Positions 8,920 through 18,745 are shown, numbered from the stretch's first letter. The stretch is DNA of 64,000 bases from Undibacterium sp049340185 (GCF_049340185.1 NZ_JBMPPC010000008.1:156785-220784), one strand, 5' to 3'. Program-made: numbers and translations. The notes: generated by a model not told the origin, from the sequence alone.

Positions 8920-8950
8920 AAAAAGCCCCGCACAGTGCGGGGCTTTTTGT
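8919..8950. terminator. Bidirectional rho-independent terminator between chr and liv operons
   Basis: AGCCCCGCAC-AG-TGCGGGGCT hairpin with an A-run on the left and a T-run on the right. It can stop the rightward chr operon and the leftward liv operon. Confidence 0.9.
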
Positions 8951-8974
8951 TTGCTTATCTGACTCAGCCGTAAT

Positions 8975-9955
8975 TTAACTAGTCTTAGTTTTTCCCGATC
9001 GGCTCAGCCACGCACCCAGTTCGCCCACGATGCCTTTACGGAACGCCAGTACACAAACGATGAAAATCAATCCCGTCACAATGGTCACTGAATCACCGAG
9101 GCTGCGGAACCAGTCAACCGACGTGAGATCCGCGATCAGGTTGCCCAGATCGCCGAGTTTGTTTTCTAAAGCGATAATGATGATGGCGCCGACAATCGGC
9201 CCCGCCAAGGTGCCTAAACCGCCCACCAGGGTCATCAATACGACCAAGCCCGACATTGTCCAGTGCACGTCGGTCAAGGTCTCAAAACCGAGTACCAGCG
9301 TTTTGGTGGCACCTGCCAAACCTGCCAGCGCCGCAGATAGGACAAAAGCCAGCAACTTGTATTTATCCACGTCGTAGCCCAACGAGATTGCGCGCGGCTC
9401 ATTTTCTTTCACCGCTTTCAATACTTGACCAAACGGCGAATGGATCGTCCTTACCACCAGTGCGAATCCGGCAATCGCAATCGCCAACACCACATAGTAC
9501 AAAGTCAGATCAGAACTCAGATCCAGAGTGCCCAGCAACTTACCGCGCGGCACACCTTGCAAACCATCCTCACCGCCTGTGAATTTGGCCTGTAAAAAAA
9601 CGAAATACAGCATTTGTGCCAGCGCCAGCGTGATCATGGTGAAATAAATACCTTGGCGACGAATTGCCAGCAAGCCCATCACCAGACCAATCAAAGCCGC
9701 AGCACCCACGCCCAAGACAATACCCAGTTCCGTCGGTAACCCGGCATCACGGATCGCCCATCCAGCGACATAACCCGCACCACCGAAAAAAGCCGCATGA
9801 CCAAACGATAGCAGGCCGGTAAAACCAATCAGCAAGTTAAATGCGCAAGCGAATAAAGCGAAGCACAGCAGCTTCATCAGGAAGACCGGATAAATCAATA
9901 ACGGCGCTGCCAGCAGGACGGCGAATGCGATGCCGTAGCCAATTTTTTTATTCAT
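8975..9955 (-). CDS. livM: Branched-chain amino acid ABC transporter permease LivM-type
   Basis: 326-residue inner-membrane permease with the LivM signatures AFNLLIGFTGLLSFGHAAFF and the EENEPRAISLGYDV-type loop (VKENEPRAISLGYDVDKYK), plus the C-terminal VVLMTLVGGLGTLAGPIVGA. It is last gene of a minus-strand operon livG-livF-livK-livH-livM and 11 bp from livH. It forms the permease pair with LivH. Confidence 0.93.
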   Translation of the reverse strand: MNKKIGYGIAFAVLLAAPLLIYPVFLMKLLCFALFACAFNLLIGFTGLLSFGHAAFFGGAGYVAGWAIRDAGLPTELGIVLGVGAAALIGLVMGLLAIRRQGIYFTMITLALAQMLYFVFLQAKFTGGEDGLQGVPRGKLLGTLDLSSDLTLYYVVLAIAIAGFALVVRTIHSPFGQVLKAVKENEPRAISLGYDVDKYKLLAFVLSAALAGLAGATKTLVLGFETLTDVHWTMSGLVVLMTLVGGLGTLAGPIVGAIIIIALENKLGDLGNLIADLTSVDWFRSLGDSVTIVTGLIFIVCVLAFRKGIVGELGAWLSRSGKTKTS

Positions 9956-9966
9956 AAAAGCTCCGA

Positions 9967-10851
9967 TTATTTTTCTTTGCCGAACAAACCGGCAGGGCGG
10001 ATCATCAAGACAATTGCCATCACGATGAACACCACCGTCGCAGACAGTTCCGGATAAAACACGCGGGTCAAGCCTTCGATAATGCCCAGGCCAAGCCCCG
10101 TCAGGATAGAGCCTAGAATAGAACCCATGCCACCAATCACAACCACCGCGAATACCGTGATAATCAGGTTCGATCCCATCAGGGGTGACACTTGTATCAC
10201 CGGTGCCGCCAGCACGCCTGCAAACGCCGCTAAAGCCACGCCAAAGCCGTAGGTCAGGGTTACCATCAAGGGAACATTGACGCCAAAGGCTTCTACCAGT
10301 TTAGGATTCTCAGTACCGGCCCGCAGATACGCACCGAGCTTGGTTTTTTCAATCACAAACCAGGTCGAGAAACAGACAGTCAGCGAGGCCACTACTACCC
10401 AGGCGCGATAGTTAGGCAAAATCATAAAACCGAGATTGGTCGCCCCCATCAGCGCATCGGGTACTGAATAAGGCTGTCCCGAGACACCATAGAAAGAGCG
10501 GAATAAACCTTCGAGCAGCAAGGTCAGGCCGAAAGTCAGCAGCAACCCGTACAGATGATCGAGTTTATATAACCAGCGCAACATAGTTTTTTCGATGACG
10601 ATGCCGAAGATTCCCACTAGCAAAGGCGCCGCAATCAGCATGATCCAGTAATTAATACCGAAGTAATTCATGCCCATCCATGCTAGAAAAGCGCCCATCA
10701 TATACAAGGCACCATGCGCAAAATTGATCACATTCAGCAGACCGAAAATCACGGCCAGACCGAGTGACAACATGGCGTAAAAAGAGCCATTCACCAACCC
10801 CAGCAGCAACTGGCTGAGCATCGCTTGAAGCGGGATACCAAATATTTCCAT
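9967..10851 (-). CDS. livH: Branched-chain amino acid ABC transporter permease LivH-type
   Basis: 294-residue permease with the LivH signature VFGLLNVINFAHGALYMMGAF near the N-terminus and VIGGMGSILGSILTGLGLG near the C-terminus, and about eight membrane segments. It pairs with LivM downstream. The 337-bp gap separating it from the binding-protein gene carries a structured RNA element. Confidence 0.93.
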   Translation of the reverse strand: MEIFGIPLQAMLSQLLLGLVNGSFYAMLSLGLAVIFGLLNVINFAHGALYMMGAFLAWMGMNYFGINYWIMLIAAPLLVGIFGIVIEKTMLRWLYKLDHLYGLLLTFGLTLLLEGLFRSFYGVSGQPYSVPDALMGATNLGFMILPNYRAWVVVASLTVCFSTWFVIEKTKLGAYLRAGTENPKLVEAFGVNVPLMVTLTYGFGVALAAFAGVLAAPVIQVSPLMGSNLIITVFAVVVIGGMGSILGSILTGLGLGIIEGLTRVFYPELSATVVFIVMAIVLMIRPAGLFGKEK

Positions 10852-11062
10852 GGCACTCTAAAGAAAAATACCCCGAACAACCGGGATAGATAGCTGATTC
10901 AAAAAAACTGATGCAGACCGGATAAAACAGATCTGCCCAAGCTCACCTTTAAGCAAATTTGCGTCCCCCGTCTACAACATAATTTGCGTTCTTGCTGCCA
11001 CCTCATCTGTCACGTTGTTAACAACATGGTTGACGGATAACTTCAAACCGGCCAATCCGTTT

Positions 11063-11126
11063 GCCTGCCCCTCCCCCTTCTCTTGCTTAAGGGAAAGGGG
11101 GCCAGCCCCTGGCTGGACCGGCAGGC
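11063..11126 (-). other. Branched stem-loop in the livK-livH intergenic region
   Basis: An outer stem GCCTGCC/GGCAGGC (11063-11069 with 11120-11126) encloses two further stems: CCCCCTT/AAGGGGG (11073-11079 with 11095-11101) and CCAGC/GCTGG (11102-11106 with 11112-11116). This three-way-junction-like fold sits in the transcript between the highly expressed binding-protein gene and the permease genes. It may protect the upstream mRNA or attenuate readthrough; no poly-U tail is seen, so it is not a simple terminator. Confidence 0.55.
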
Positions 11127-11188
11127 TGAGATACGCTGACATGAGAAGAAAAAGGTTTCAGCACATACTTGTTTTTACTTACACCCAA

Positions 11189-12400
11189 TTACTTCCAGGC
11201 AGCGCACTTACTTTCCGCTTTGGTCGTGAATGCCTGTTCACCCGGAATAGTCTGTACCACTTTGTAGTAATCCCATGGATACTTGGACTCAGACTGGGAC
11301 TTCACCTGCATCAGATACATGTCATGAATCATGCTGCCATCGCCGCGGATCGTGCCGTTTTTGGCATACATGTCATTGATTTTCATGCTGCGCAATTTTG
11401 CCAATACTTTATCGGTATCATCGCTGCCCGCTGCTTTCACAGCATTCAGATATTGCAAGGTAGCGGAGTAATCAGCAGCTTGCAGGCTCGACGGCATTTT
11501 TTTCATTTTGCCGAAATAGCGACGTGCCCAGGTGCGGGTTTCTTCATTCGCATCCCAGTACCAGCTATCCGTCAGATACATACCCTGAGTCAGGTTCAGC
11601 GTCAGGGAATGGACATCATTGATGAACATCAGCAGACCCGCCAGCTTCATGGTTTTGGTCACGCCAAACTCATTCGCGGCTTTAATCGCGTTAATGGTGT
11701 CGCCGCCGGCATTAGCCAGACCAAGAATTTGCGCTTTAGAAGCTTGCGCCTGCAATAGGAAAGACGAGAAATCCGATGCCGACAACGGATGACGCACTGC
11801 GCCTGCCACAGTACCGCCAGCCGCTTTCACGACGGCAGTAGTATCACCTTCCAACGATGCGCCGAATGCATAATCCGCTGTCAGGAAATACCAGCTTTTG
11901 CCGCCTTGCTTGACGACTGCAGAGCCTGTGCCTTTGGCGAGTGCCACCGTGTCATATGCATAGTGGATGGTATAAGGTGTGCATTCTTCATTGGTCAGAC
12001 GCGCTGTGCCTGCACCAATGGAGATAAAGGTCTTTTTCTTTTCCAAAGCAACTTTGGACATAGCCAGACCTGTGCCGGAATTGGTACCGCCAATCAGCAT
12101 GTCAACGCCGTCGCGGTCGAACCATTCACGCGCTCTGCTTGCTGCGATATCCGCTTTGTTTTGATGATCAGCCGTCACGAGTTCGATTTTTTTACCCAGA
12201 ACCGTGCCGCCAAAATCAGCAATCGCCATCTTGATCGCTTCAGCGCCACCTTGGCCGTCGATGTCGGAATACAGGCCAGAAACGTCGGTAATAAAACCGA
12301 TCTTGACGACATCGCCAGAAACCTGTGCAGAGGCGGTGCCGGATAATGTTGCCAGTGCGGCAGAGACCGCCAGTGCTGCTACTTTATATGTTGTTTTCAT
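11189..12400 (-). CDS. Periplasmic substrate-binding protein of the liv ABC transporter
   Basis: 403 residues. The signal peptide MKTTYKVAALAVSAALATLSG...SAQ leads into a type-1 periplasmic-binding (Peripla_BP_6) fold: VVKIGFITDVSGLYSDIDGQGG, MLIGGTNSGTGLAMSKVA and FLTADYAFGASLEGDT. It captures the substrate and delivers it to LivH/LivM. Substrate could be branched-chain amino acids, amides or another small amino compound. Its place between ATPase and permease genes marks it as the cognate binding protein. Confidence 0.9.
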   Translation of the reverse strand: MKTTYKVAALAVSAALATLSGTASAQVSGDVVKIGFITDVSGLYSDIDGQGGAEAIKMAIADFGGTVLGKKIELVTADHQNKADIAASRAREWFDRDGVDMLIGGTNSGTGLAMSKVALEKKKTFISIGAGTARLTNEECTPYTIHYAYDTVALAKGTGSAVVKQGGKSWYFLTADYAFGASLEGDTTAVVKAAGGTVAGAVRHPLSASDFSSFLLQAQASKAQILGLANAGGDTINAIKAANEFGVTKTMKLAGLLMFINDVHSLTLNLTQGMYLTDSWYWDANEETRTWARRYFGKMKKMPSSLQAADYSATLQYLNAVKAAGSDDTDKVLAKLRSMKINDMYAKNGTIRGDGSMIHDMYLMQVKSQSESKYPWDYYKVVQTIPGEQAFTTKAESKCAAWK

Positions 12401-12531
12401 GTGTCTTCTCCAATCATTTTTATCAATTTGAACTGCTTATATAGTATGAAAACTAAGTACAAAAACTAAGTACGGAAATTAACTCAACTACCCACCACCC
12501 TTACTTGTCACCAAACTGGTTCGCTATCTAA

Positions 12532-13293
12532 TCACACACCCAATAATTCGTTCAGCACCGACATCTTGTCCTGCAACTCGGCTGCGGCAAAAGTTTCGAC
12601 AATTTGCCCGTGCTCCATCACATAAAACCGGTCTGCCAGCGGTGCTGCGAAACGGAAATTCTGTTCCACCATAATGATCGTATACCCCTTGGCTTTGAGC
12701 GTCGTAATCATGCGCGCCAGCGCCTGCACGATGACCGGTGCCAGACCTTCCGAAATCTCATCCAGCAGTAACAGGCGCGCGCCGGTACGCAGGATACGCG
12801 CCACTGCCAGCATCTGCTGTTCACCACCGGACAAGCGCGTACCCTGACTGTTTTTACGCTCCGCCAGGTTCGGAAACATCGCGTAGATATCATCGATCGA
12901 CATACCCTGATCTTTGCTTGAAACCGACGGTGGCAGCATCAGGTTTTCTTCGGTCGACAAAGAGGAGAAAATGCCGCGTTCTTCGGGACAATAACCAACC
13001 CCCAGGTGAGCGACCTTGTAGGTAGGCAGGCCAATTGCCTCGACCCCATTAATCTTGATCGAGCCTTTGCGTGCACCGGTCAATCCCATGATGGCGCGCA
13101 TCGTGGTGGTACGGCCCGCACCGTTGCGACCCAGCAGTGTCACGACTTCGCCGGGATTCACGACCAGATTGACGTCATGCAAAATGTGCGATTCGCCATA
13201 CCAAGCTTGCAAATTCGTGATCTGTAACGCTGGTGTTGTACCGGATGTAGTAGAACTCGCGGAGGTATCCGCTGACATAGTTGCGACACTCAT
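12532..13293 (-). CDS. livF: Liv-type ABC transporter ATPase LivF, with variant Walker A
   Basis: 253-residue ATP-binding subunit. The LivF pattern is clear: Walker A region LLGRNGAGRTTTMRAIMG (residues 54-71), signature TRLSGGEQQMLAVARIL and Walker B LLLLDEISEGLAP. The normally invariant Walker A lysine is an arginine (Arg61, codon CGT). It overlaps livG by 4 bp, so the two ATPases are coupled. A short N-terminal Ser/Thr-rich extension precedes the domain. Confidence 0.92.
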   Translation of the reverse strand: MSVATMSADTSASSTTSGTTPALQITNLQAWYGESHILHDVNLVVNPGEVVTLLGRNGAGRTTTMRAIMGLTGARKGSIKINGVEAIGLPTYKVAHLGVGYCPEERGIFSSLSTEENLMLPPSVSSKDQGMSIDDIYAMFPNLAERKNSQGTRLSGGEQQMLAVARILRTGARLLLLDEISEGLAPVIVQALARMITTLKAKGYTIIMVEQNFRFAAPLADRFYVMEHGQIVETFAAAELQDKMSVLNELLGV

Positions 13294-14063
13294 GCGTGTG
13301 CTCCTTCGAGTTCGGCTGAGGTACTGCCCATATAAGCTTCCATGACTTTCGGATTTTTAGACACTTCTTCGTAGCGCCCCTCCGCCAGCATGGCACCGCG
13401 CTGCAAGACAGAAATCTTGTCGCAGATACCGGAGACCACGCTCATATTATGTTCCACCATCAATATGGTGCGCCCTGCCGATACCTTCTTGATCAGCTCC
13501 GTCACGCGGTGTACATCCTCATGTCCCATGCCTTGCGTCGGCTCATCAAGCAGCATCATTTCCGGCTCCATCGCCAGGGTCGTGGCGATCTCCAGTGCAC
13601 GCTTGCGTCCATAAGGTAAATCAACGGTAATCGTATCGGCAAATTCCGTCAGATCTACCTGCGCCAGCAGCGCCATCGCCTGATCATTGAGGCGCGCCAG
13701 ACTTGCTCCGCTCCTCCAAAAATGGAAAGACGTACCAAGCTGGCGTTGCAAGCCAATCCGCACATTTTCCATCACGCTCAGATGCGGAAACACCGCCGAA
13801 ATCTGGAACGAACGGATGATGCCCTGACGTGCAATCTGTGCCGGCTTGGCTGCCGTGATATCGCGACCGTTAAACAGGATCTGTCCCGAGGTCGGCACCA
13901 GAAATTTGGTGAGCAAATTAAAACAGGTAGTTTTACCGGCACCGTTGGGGCCGATCAATGCATGAATATGTCCACGCTGCACTTGCAGGTTAACATCGCT
14001 TACTGCGGTAAAGCCCTTGAACTCTTTGGTCAAATGCTTTGTCTCTAGGATGACATCGGTCAT
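13290..14063 (-). CDS. livG: Liv-type ABC transporter ATPase LivG
   Basis: 257-residue ATPase with canonical Walker A GPNGAGKTTCFNLLT, LivG-type loop GIIRSFQISAVFPHLSVMENV, and Walker B MMLLDEPTQGMGHED. The start at ATG 14063 has a strong AGGAGA SD; an upstream in-frame start at 14105 has none. It is first gene of the liv operon. Its Walker A lysine is intact, unlike that of LivF. Confidence 0.92.
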   Translation of the reverse strand: MTDVILETKHLTKEFKGFTAVSDVNLQVQRGHIHALIGPNGAGKTTCFNLLTKFLVPTSGQILFNGRDITAAKPAQIARQGIIRSFQISAVFPHLSVMENVRIGLQRQLGTSFHFWRSGASLARLNDQAMALLAQVDLTEFADTITVDLPYGRKRALEIATTLAMEPEMMLLDEPTQGMGHEDVHRVTELIKKVSAGRTILMVEHNMSVVSGICDKISVLQRGAMLAEGRYEEVSKNPKVMEAYMGSTSAELEGAHA

Positions 14064-14396
14064 CTGGTCTCCTTTTTGCCTGCGTAGTTTCATTACGAAC
14101 TGCACTATGACAACCCTGTTGGCTTTTTATTTTTTAATGACCAAAGGGGCTTCTTATTCTTTTTTTAGCGATTTTTATCGCGTTTTTATCACCTTTTATA
14201 TTACCCATCGCCGCAAGTTTTCAACAATACGGTATAACTACTGTAAGTACTAACCACAGGATTTGATCCGTGTTTTCTTGAAGTATTAAAACATAGTATC
14301 TTCAGATGTCCCATGAAGATAGGTCTGTTTCGATCTCTGCTTCGATCTCTGCTTCGATCTCTGTTTAAAGTTCGATTTACTGGCCTCACCGAAACA
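14064..14396. other. Intergenic region upstream of livG with three 12-bp tandem repeats
   Basis: This 333-bp gap is AT-rich next to livG and should contain the liv promoter. Near its right end three tandem copies of TTCGATCTCTGC (14329-14364, last base of the third changed) lie just past the GMC oxidoreductase stop. I see no coding potential. Confidence 0.6.
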
Positions 14397-16025
14397 TTAT
14401 TCAGGCACAGCAGCCAGTATCATTCTGGCGGCTTTTTCTGCAATCATCAATGTCGGTGAATTGGTATTGCCCGAGGTAATCGTCGGCATGATGGATGCGT
14501 CAGCAACCCGCACACCACGCAGGCCCACTACCCGCAATTCGCTGTCGACTACTGCCTGCGTATCCGAGATCACGCCCATCTTGCAAGTACCAACCGGATG
14601 AAAAATCGTCGTCCCGATGTCGCCTGCAGCACGGGCTAACTCTTCCTCGGTACGGAACTGCGCACCAGGTTTCATTTCCTCTGGAGCATATTTTTGCAAA
14701 GCCGGTGCAGCAACGATTTTGCGCGTCAGTGTCAGCGAGTCAGCGGCAATTTTTCTGTCCTCGGCCGTGCTCAGATAATTCGGCGTAATCTTCGGTGCGG
14801 ATAAAGGATCGCTGCTGGCGATGCGTACATGGCCGCGCGATGTCGGACGCAGATTGCAGACGCTCGCCGTAAAAGCAGGGAAGGGATGCAGAGGGTCGCC
14901 AAATTTCTCTAGCGTCAACGGCTGTACGTGATATTGCAAATTCGGTGTGGCCTGACTCGCATCGGAGCGGGTGAACGCGCCTAGCTGGGACGGTGCCATC
15001 GACATCGGGCCGCTCTGTCTGAGCAAATATTCAAGCCCGATACTAGCCTTACCAAGCCAGCTATTCGCCATCATATTCAGCGTCTTGGCACCACTGATTT
15101 TAAATGCAGAACGGATTTGTAAATGGTCTTGCAGGTTTTCACCCACACCCGGCAAATCATGTACCACTGGCACACCCAACTGGTGTAAATGGGCGCCGTT
15201 TCCGATGCCAGATTGCTGAAGAATCGCCGGAGAGCCGATCGCGCCAGCTGCCAGTAAGACTTCGCGGGCGGATTCTGCGGACCACTCCCTACCACCACCG
15301 ATAAATTCTACGCCGCTACAGACCTTGCCCTGCGCACTGTCCGTGAATTGCAGACGTTTGACCTGGCAGCCCGTCATGATGGTCAGGTTGCCGCGTCCTG
15401 CTGCTGGCTTTAAAAATGCCTTGGAGGCGTTCCAGCGTATGCCGCGTTTTTGGTTCACATCAAAATAACCGCAGCCGTCATTGTCGCCACGGTTGAAGTC
15501 CTCAGTTTTCGGGATGCCGACCTGAGATGCCGCCTCACGGAATGCATCCAGAATCTCCCACGACAATCTTTGCTTTTCGACCCGCCATTCACCGCCTGCG
15601 CCGTGCATTGCGCTGGCACCGCCATAATGGTCTTCGCTCTTTTTAAACAACGGCAATACCTGATCCCAGCGCCAGCTGGCGTCACCGCTCTGCTCTGCCC
15701 AGTGCTGGTAATCCTGCTCTTGTCCGCGCATATAAATCATGCCATTGATCGAGGAGCAACCACCCAATACTTTGCCACGCGGATAAATCAGGCTGCGGCC
15801 GTTCAGACCCGGCTCGCTCTCGGTACGAAACATCCAGTCGGTACGCGGGTTGTTAATGCAATACAGGTAACCGACCGGGATATGAATCCAGACATAATCG
15901 TCCTTGCCACCGGCCTCCAGCAGCAAGACTTCGTTGTCGGGATTCTGCGATAAGCGATTCGCCAGTACGCAACCTGCCGTACCTGCGCCAATGATGATGT
16001 AGTCGTATTTGCCAGCGGATTGCAT
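14397..16025 (-). CDS. GMC family FAD-dependent oxidoreductase (choline/alcohol dehydrogenase type)
   Basis: 542 residues. It has an N-terminal FAD motif DYIIIGAGTAGCVLANRLS, the GMC signature PRGKVLGGCSSINGMIYMRG, AAGAIGSPAILQQSGIG, and the C-terminal active-site region TIFHPVGTCKMG followed by NTNSPTLMIAEKAA. It oxidises an alcohol to an aldehyde. BetA is one relative, but the lack of bet neighbours argues against naming it so. It begins 6 bp after the nitronate monooxygenase gene and is probably cotranscribed with it. Confidence 0.9.
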   Translation of the reverse strand: MQSAGKYDYIIIGAGTAGCVLANRLSQNPDNEVLLLEAGGKDDYVWIHIPVGYLYCINNPRTDWMFRTESEPGLNGRSLIYPRGKVLGGCSSINGMIYMRGQEQDYQHWAEQSGDASWRWDQVLPLFKKSEDHYGGASAMHGAGGEWRVEKQRLSWEILDAFREAASQVGIPKTEDFNRGDNDGCGYFDVNQKRGIRWNASKAFLKPAAGRGNLTIMTGCQVKRLQFTDSAQGKVCSGVEFIGGGREWSAESAREVLLAAGAIGSPAILQQSGIGNGAHLHQLGVPVVHDLPGVGENLQDHLQIRSAFKISGAKTLNMMANSWLGKASIGLEYLLRQSGPMSMAPSQLGAFTRSDASQATPNLQYHVQPLTLEKFGDPLHPFPAFTASVCNLRPTSRGHVRIASSDPLSAPKITPNYLSTAEDRKIAADSLTLTRKIVAAPALQKYAPEEMKPGAQFRTEEELARAAGDIGTTIFHPVGTCKMGVISDTQAVVDSELRVVGLRGVRVADASIMPTITSGNTNSPTLMIAEKAARMILAAVPE

Positions 16026-16031
16026 AGTCTC

Positions 16032-17105
16032 TTATGTTGATTGGTGTTGCTGTAATTCGGTGACCAGCGTGGCGATCAGGCTCGCGGCTGACATCTTGCG
16101 CACGCGATGCGCACCCTGACCGGCCCACATCGACATCAGTTCGGTGTCATTGGTCTTGGCCGCATGCGCACGCAGGCTGCCGGTCAGGGCGTTTTGTATC
16201 GGATAAGCAGGGACTTGTTGTGCGACCGTCTGCATGGTTTGCATAAAGCGATTCCGCACGCCGCGGGCCAGTCGACCGGAGAAGGCACGGGTCTGCATGG
16301 TTGCCTCCTTGCCCTCAACGGTATTACCGCTAGCCAGCTCCAGCAGCTTTGCCTTATACGCCGGATGGATCGCCGCCTCGTCGGTGGTCAAAAACGCCGT
16401 GCCCATCTGCACCATCTGTGCGCCTGCTTGCAAGGCCTCTGCAATATCGCCACCATGCATGATGCCGCCTGCCAGAATCAGCGGCACATGGCTATGCGGT
16501 TTCACTTGCTGCAATAAGGCCATGGCGCTCAGGGTCGCGTCTTCTTGCTTGCCGATAAAAGTGCCGCGATGACCACCGGCTTCGACGCCTTGCAGACAGA
16601 TCGCATCAGCGCCCATGGCTTGCCAGACTTGCGCCTCGGCCAGATTGGTCGCCGTGCCAACCACCAGAATCCCTGCGTCATGCAGACGCTGAATCTGGCT
16701 TGCATGCAAAATGTCAAATGTGAAGCTGGCAACTGCCGGACGCGCAATCAGCAAGGCGTCGAGCTGCGCATCGAAGTCCTCGCACCAGCGTGTCGGCGTC
16801 GGCAAGCCATTCCACCCCAGCGACATCCAAATCGGCTGCAATAATTGTTTTGCGGATTCCAGCGCCGCATAATCAATTTGTGGTCGCGTCTGGACAAATA
16901 AATTAATCGCGAAGGGTTTGTCAGTCAGGCGACGGATATGCTCCGCCTGCTCAATGATTGCCAGCGGCGTCAGCAAGGGCGCAGCGAGCGATCCGAGGGC
17001 GCCGGCATTCGACACCGCAGCGACCAGTTCAGGCGTAGTGGCACCACCGGCCATCGGTGCCTGAATAATCGGATGAGAACAAAGTTGCGTGATCTTCATA
17101 GACAT
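16032..17105 (-). CDS. Nitronate monooxygenase (2-nitropropane dioxygenase family)
   Basis: 357-residue FMN-dependent TIM-barrel enzyme: IIQAPMAGGATTPELVAAVS at the N-terminus, FMN-phosphate region DAICLQGVEAGGHRG, and QMVQMGTAFLTTDEA near the end. The family oxidises alkyl nitronates such as propionate 3-nitronate. Two possible ATG starts lie two codons apart; GGAG precedes both. It is upstream partner of the GMC oxidoreductase gene. Confidence 0.88.
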   Translation of the reverse strand: MSMKITQLCSHPIIQAPMAGGATTPELVAAVSNAGALGSLAAPLLTPLAIIEQAEHIRRLTDKPFAINLFVQTRPQIDYAALESAKQLLQPIWMSLGWNGLPTPTRWCEDFDAQLDALLIARPAVASFTFDILHASQIQRLHDAGILVVGTATNLAEAQVWQAMGADAICLQGVEAGGHRGTFIGKQEDATLSAMALLQQVKPHSHVPLILAGGIMHGGDIAEALQAGAQMVQMGTAFLTTDEAAIHPAYKAKLLELASGNTVEGKEATMQTRAFSGRLARGVRNRFMQTMQTVAQQVPAYPIQNALTGSLRAHAAKTNDTELMSMWAGQGAHRVRKMSAASLIATLVTELQQHQST

Positions 17106-17230
17106 TGACTCCAGAGTAAGCGTCCGGCACGATTTTATATACTAAGGGAGAGTATCAGTATCATTAGCTTGATTCCGCTTATAAACAAAGCGGTATGGGC
17201 ATTCAATCAGCGATACTCCCCTAAAATACC

Positions 17231-18745
17231 TTATTTCGCAACCGGCATGGTGAACTCGGCACCCTTGGCGATGCTATCAGGCCAGCGCTGCATGATCGAT
17301 TTGTAGCGCGTGTAAAAACGAATGCCTTCTTCGCCATACGCATGCTGATCGCCAAATAACGAGCGCTTCCAGCCGCCAAAAGAATGCCACGCCATCGGCA
17401 CCGGAATCGGCACATTAATACCCACCATACCAACTTGAATCCGGCGTGAAAATTCACGCGCCATGTTGCCGTCCGAGGTGAACAGCGACACGCCGTTACC
17501 GAACTCGTGACGGTTAATCAGCTCGACTGCGCTGGCAAAATCCGGTACCCGCACCACGCATAGCACAGGGCCAAAAATTTCTTCACGATGGATTTTCATA
17601 CCCTCTTTGACATGATCAAACAGCGTGCCGCCGAGGAAAAATCCGCCTTCGTGTCCTGGTACCGTCAGGCCGCGACCGTCAACCAACATCACGGCACCTT
17701 CGGCGATACCATCAGCAATATAGCCTTCGATTTTTGCCTTATGGATTGCGGTCACGACAGGTCCCATTTCCGCATCAGCTTCCATGCCATTCTTGACGAT
17801 CAGCGCCTTCACACGCGGGACTAAAGCATCGACCAGTTTGTCCGCCACGTCACCCACCGCAACGGCGACAGAAATCGCCATGCAACGTTCGCCTGCCGAG
17901 CCGTACGCCGCGCCCATCAAGGCGTCTACCGCCTGATCGAGGTTCGCGTCCGGCATGACGACCAGATGATTTTTGGCTCCGCCCAGCGCTTGCACCCGCT
18001 TGCCCATGCGCGTGCCTTCACTATAAATATATTCTGCAATCGGGGTCGATCCGACGAAGGAAATTGCCGACACATCAGGATGCTGCAACAAACCGTCAAC
18101 CGCCAGTTTGTCACCCTGCAAAACATTAAAAACACCATCCGGCAAACCCGCTTGTCTAAGCAAATCGGCGATCAGTAAAGAGCAGGAGGGATCACGTTCT
18201 GAGGGCTTTAAAATAAAGGTATTACCGGTCGCAATCGCCAGCGGTGCCATCCACATCGGCACCATGAACGGGAAATTAAACGGCGTAATCCCGGCAGTCA
18301 CGCCCAGAGGTTGACGCAGGTTGTAGTTGTCGATACCGCCGCCGATGTTGTCGGAAAATTGCGTCTTCAAGAGTTGCGGCATGCCGCAGGCAAATTCCAC
18401 GATCTCGATTCCGCGAGTCACTTCCCCCATCGCATCCGACAGCACCTTGCCATGCTCTTGCGTGATCAGCGTCGCGATCTGCTTGTGATGCTGGTCCAGC
18501 AATTCTTTGAACTTGAACATCACCCGCGCGCGTTTCAGCGGCGCTGTCTCCGCCCAAGCTGGTGCAGCAGCTTTGGCAGCCGCCACGACCGCGTTCACAT
18601 CATCCGTCGTCGCCAGCACGACCTTCGCACTGACCGCCCCGGTTGCCGGGTTAAACACTTCTTGCTGACGCTCACCAGAGGACGGATGAACAACACCGTT
18701 TATAAAATGCTTGATCAAAGAGCGGGAGGAAGGGGTGGCGGACAT
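17231..18745 (-). CDS. mmsA: Methylmalonate-semialdehyde dehydrogenase (CoA-acylating)
   Basis: 504 residues of the MmsA branch of the aldehyde dehydrogenase superfamily. The catalytic cysteine is in GSAGERCMAISVAV; other hallmarks are GITPFNFPFMVPMWM, FVGSTPIAEYIYSEG and the C-terminal SFGGWKRSLFGD. It converts methylmalonate or malonate semialdehyde to propionyl- or acetyl-CoA in valine and myo-inositol breakdown, in keeping with the nearby branched-chain transporter. ATG 18745 has AAAGG upstream and is preferred to a TTG at 18751. It is divergent from a LysR gene that may control it. Confidence 0.92.
   Translation of the reverse strand: MSATPSSRSLIKHFINGVVHPSSGERQQEVFNPATGAVSAKVVLATTDDVNAVVAAAKAAAPAWAETAPLKRARVMFKFKELLDQHHKQIATLITQEHGKVLSDAMGEVTRGIEIVEFACGMPQLLKTQFSDNIGGGIDNYNLRQPLGVTAGITPFNFPFMVPMWMAPLAIATGNTFILKPSERDPSCSLLIADLLRQAGLPDGVFNVLQGDKLAVDGLLQHPDVSAISFVGSTPIAEYIYSEGTRMGKRVQALGGAKNHLVVMPDANLDQAVDALMGAAYGSAGERCMAISVAVAVGDVADKLVDALVPRVKALIVKNGMEADAEMGPVVTAIHKAKIEGYIADGIAEGAVMLVDGRGLTVPGHEGGFFLGGTLFDHVKEGMKIHREEIFGPVLCVVRVPDFASAVELINRHEFGNGVSLFTSDGNMAREFSRRIQVGMVGINVPIPVPMAWHSFGGWKRSLFGDQHAYGEEGIRFYTRYKSIMQRWPDSIAKGAEFTMPVAK

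Noticed and set aside
14329..14364. Short repeats considered as a CRISPR
   Set aside because: Units are directly adjacent with no spacers, and no cas genes are present.
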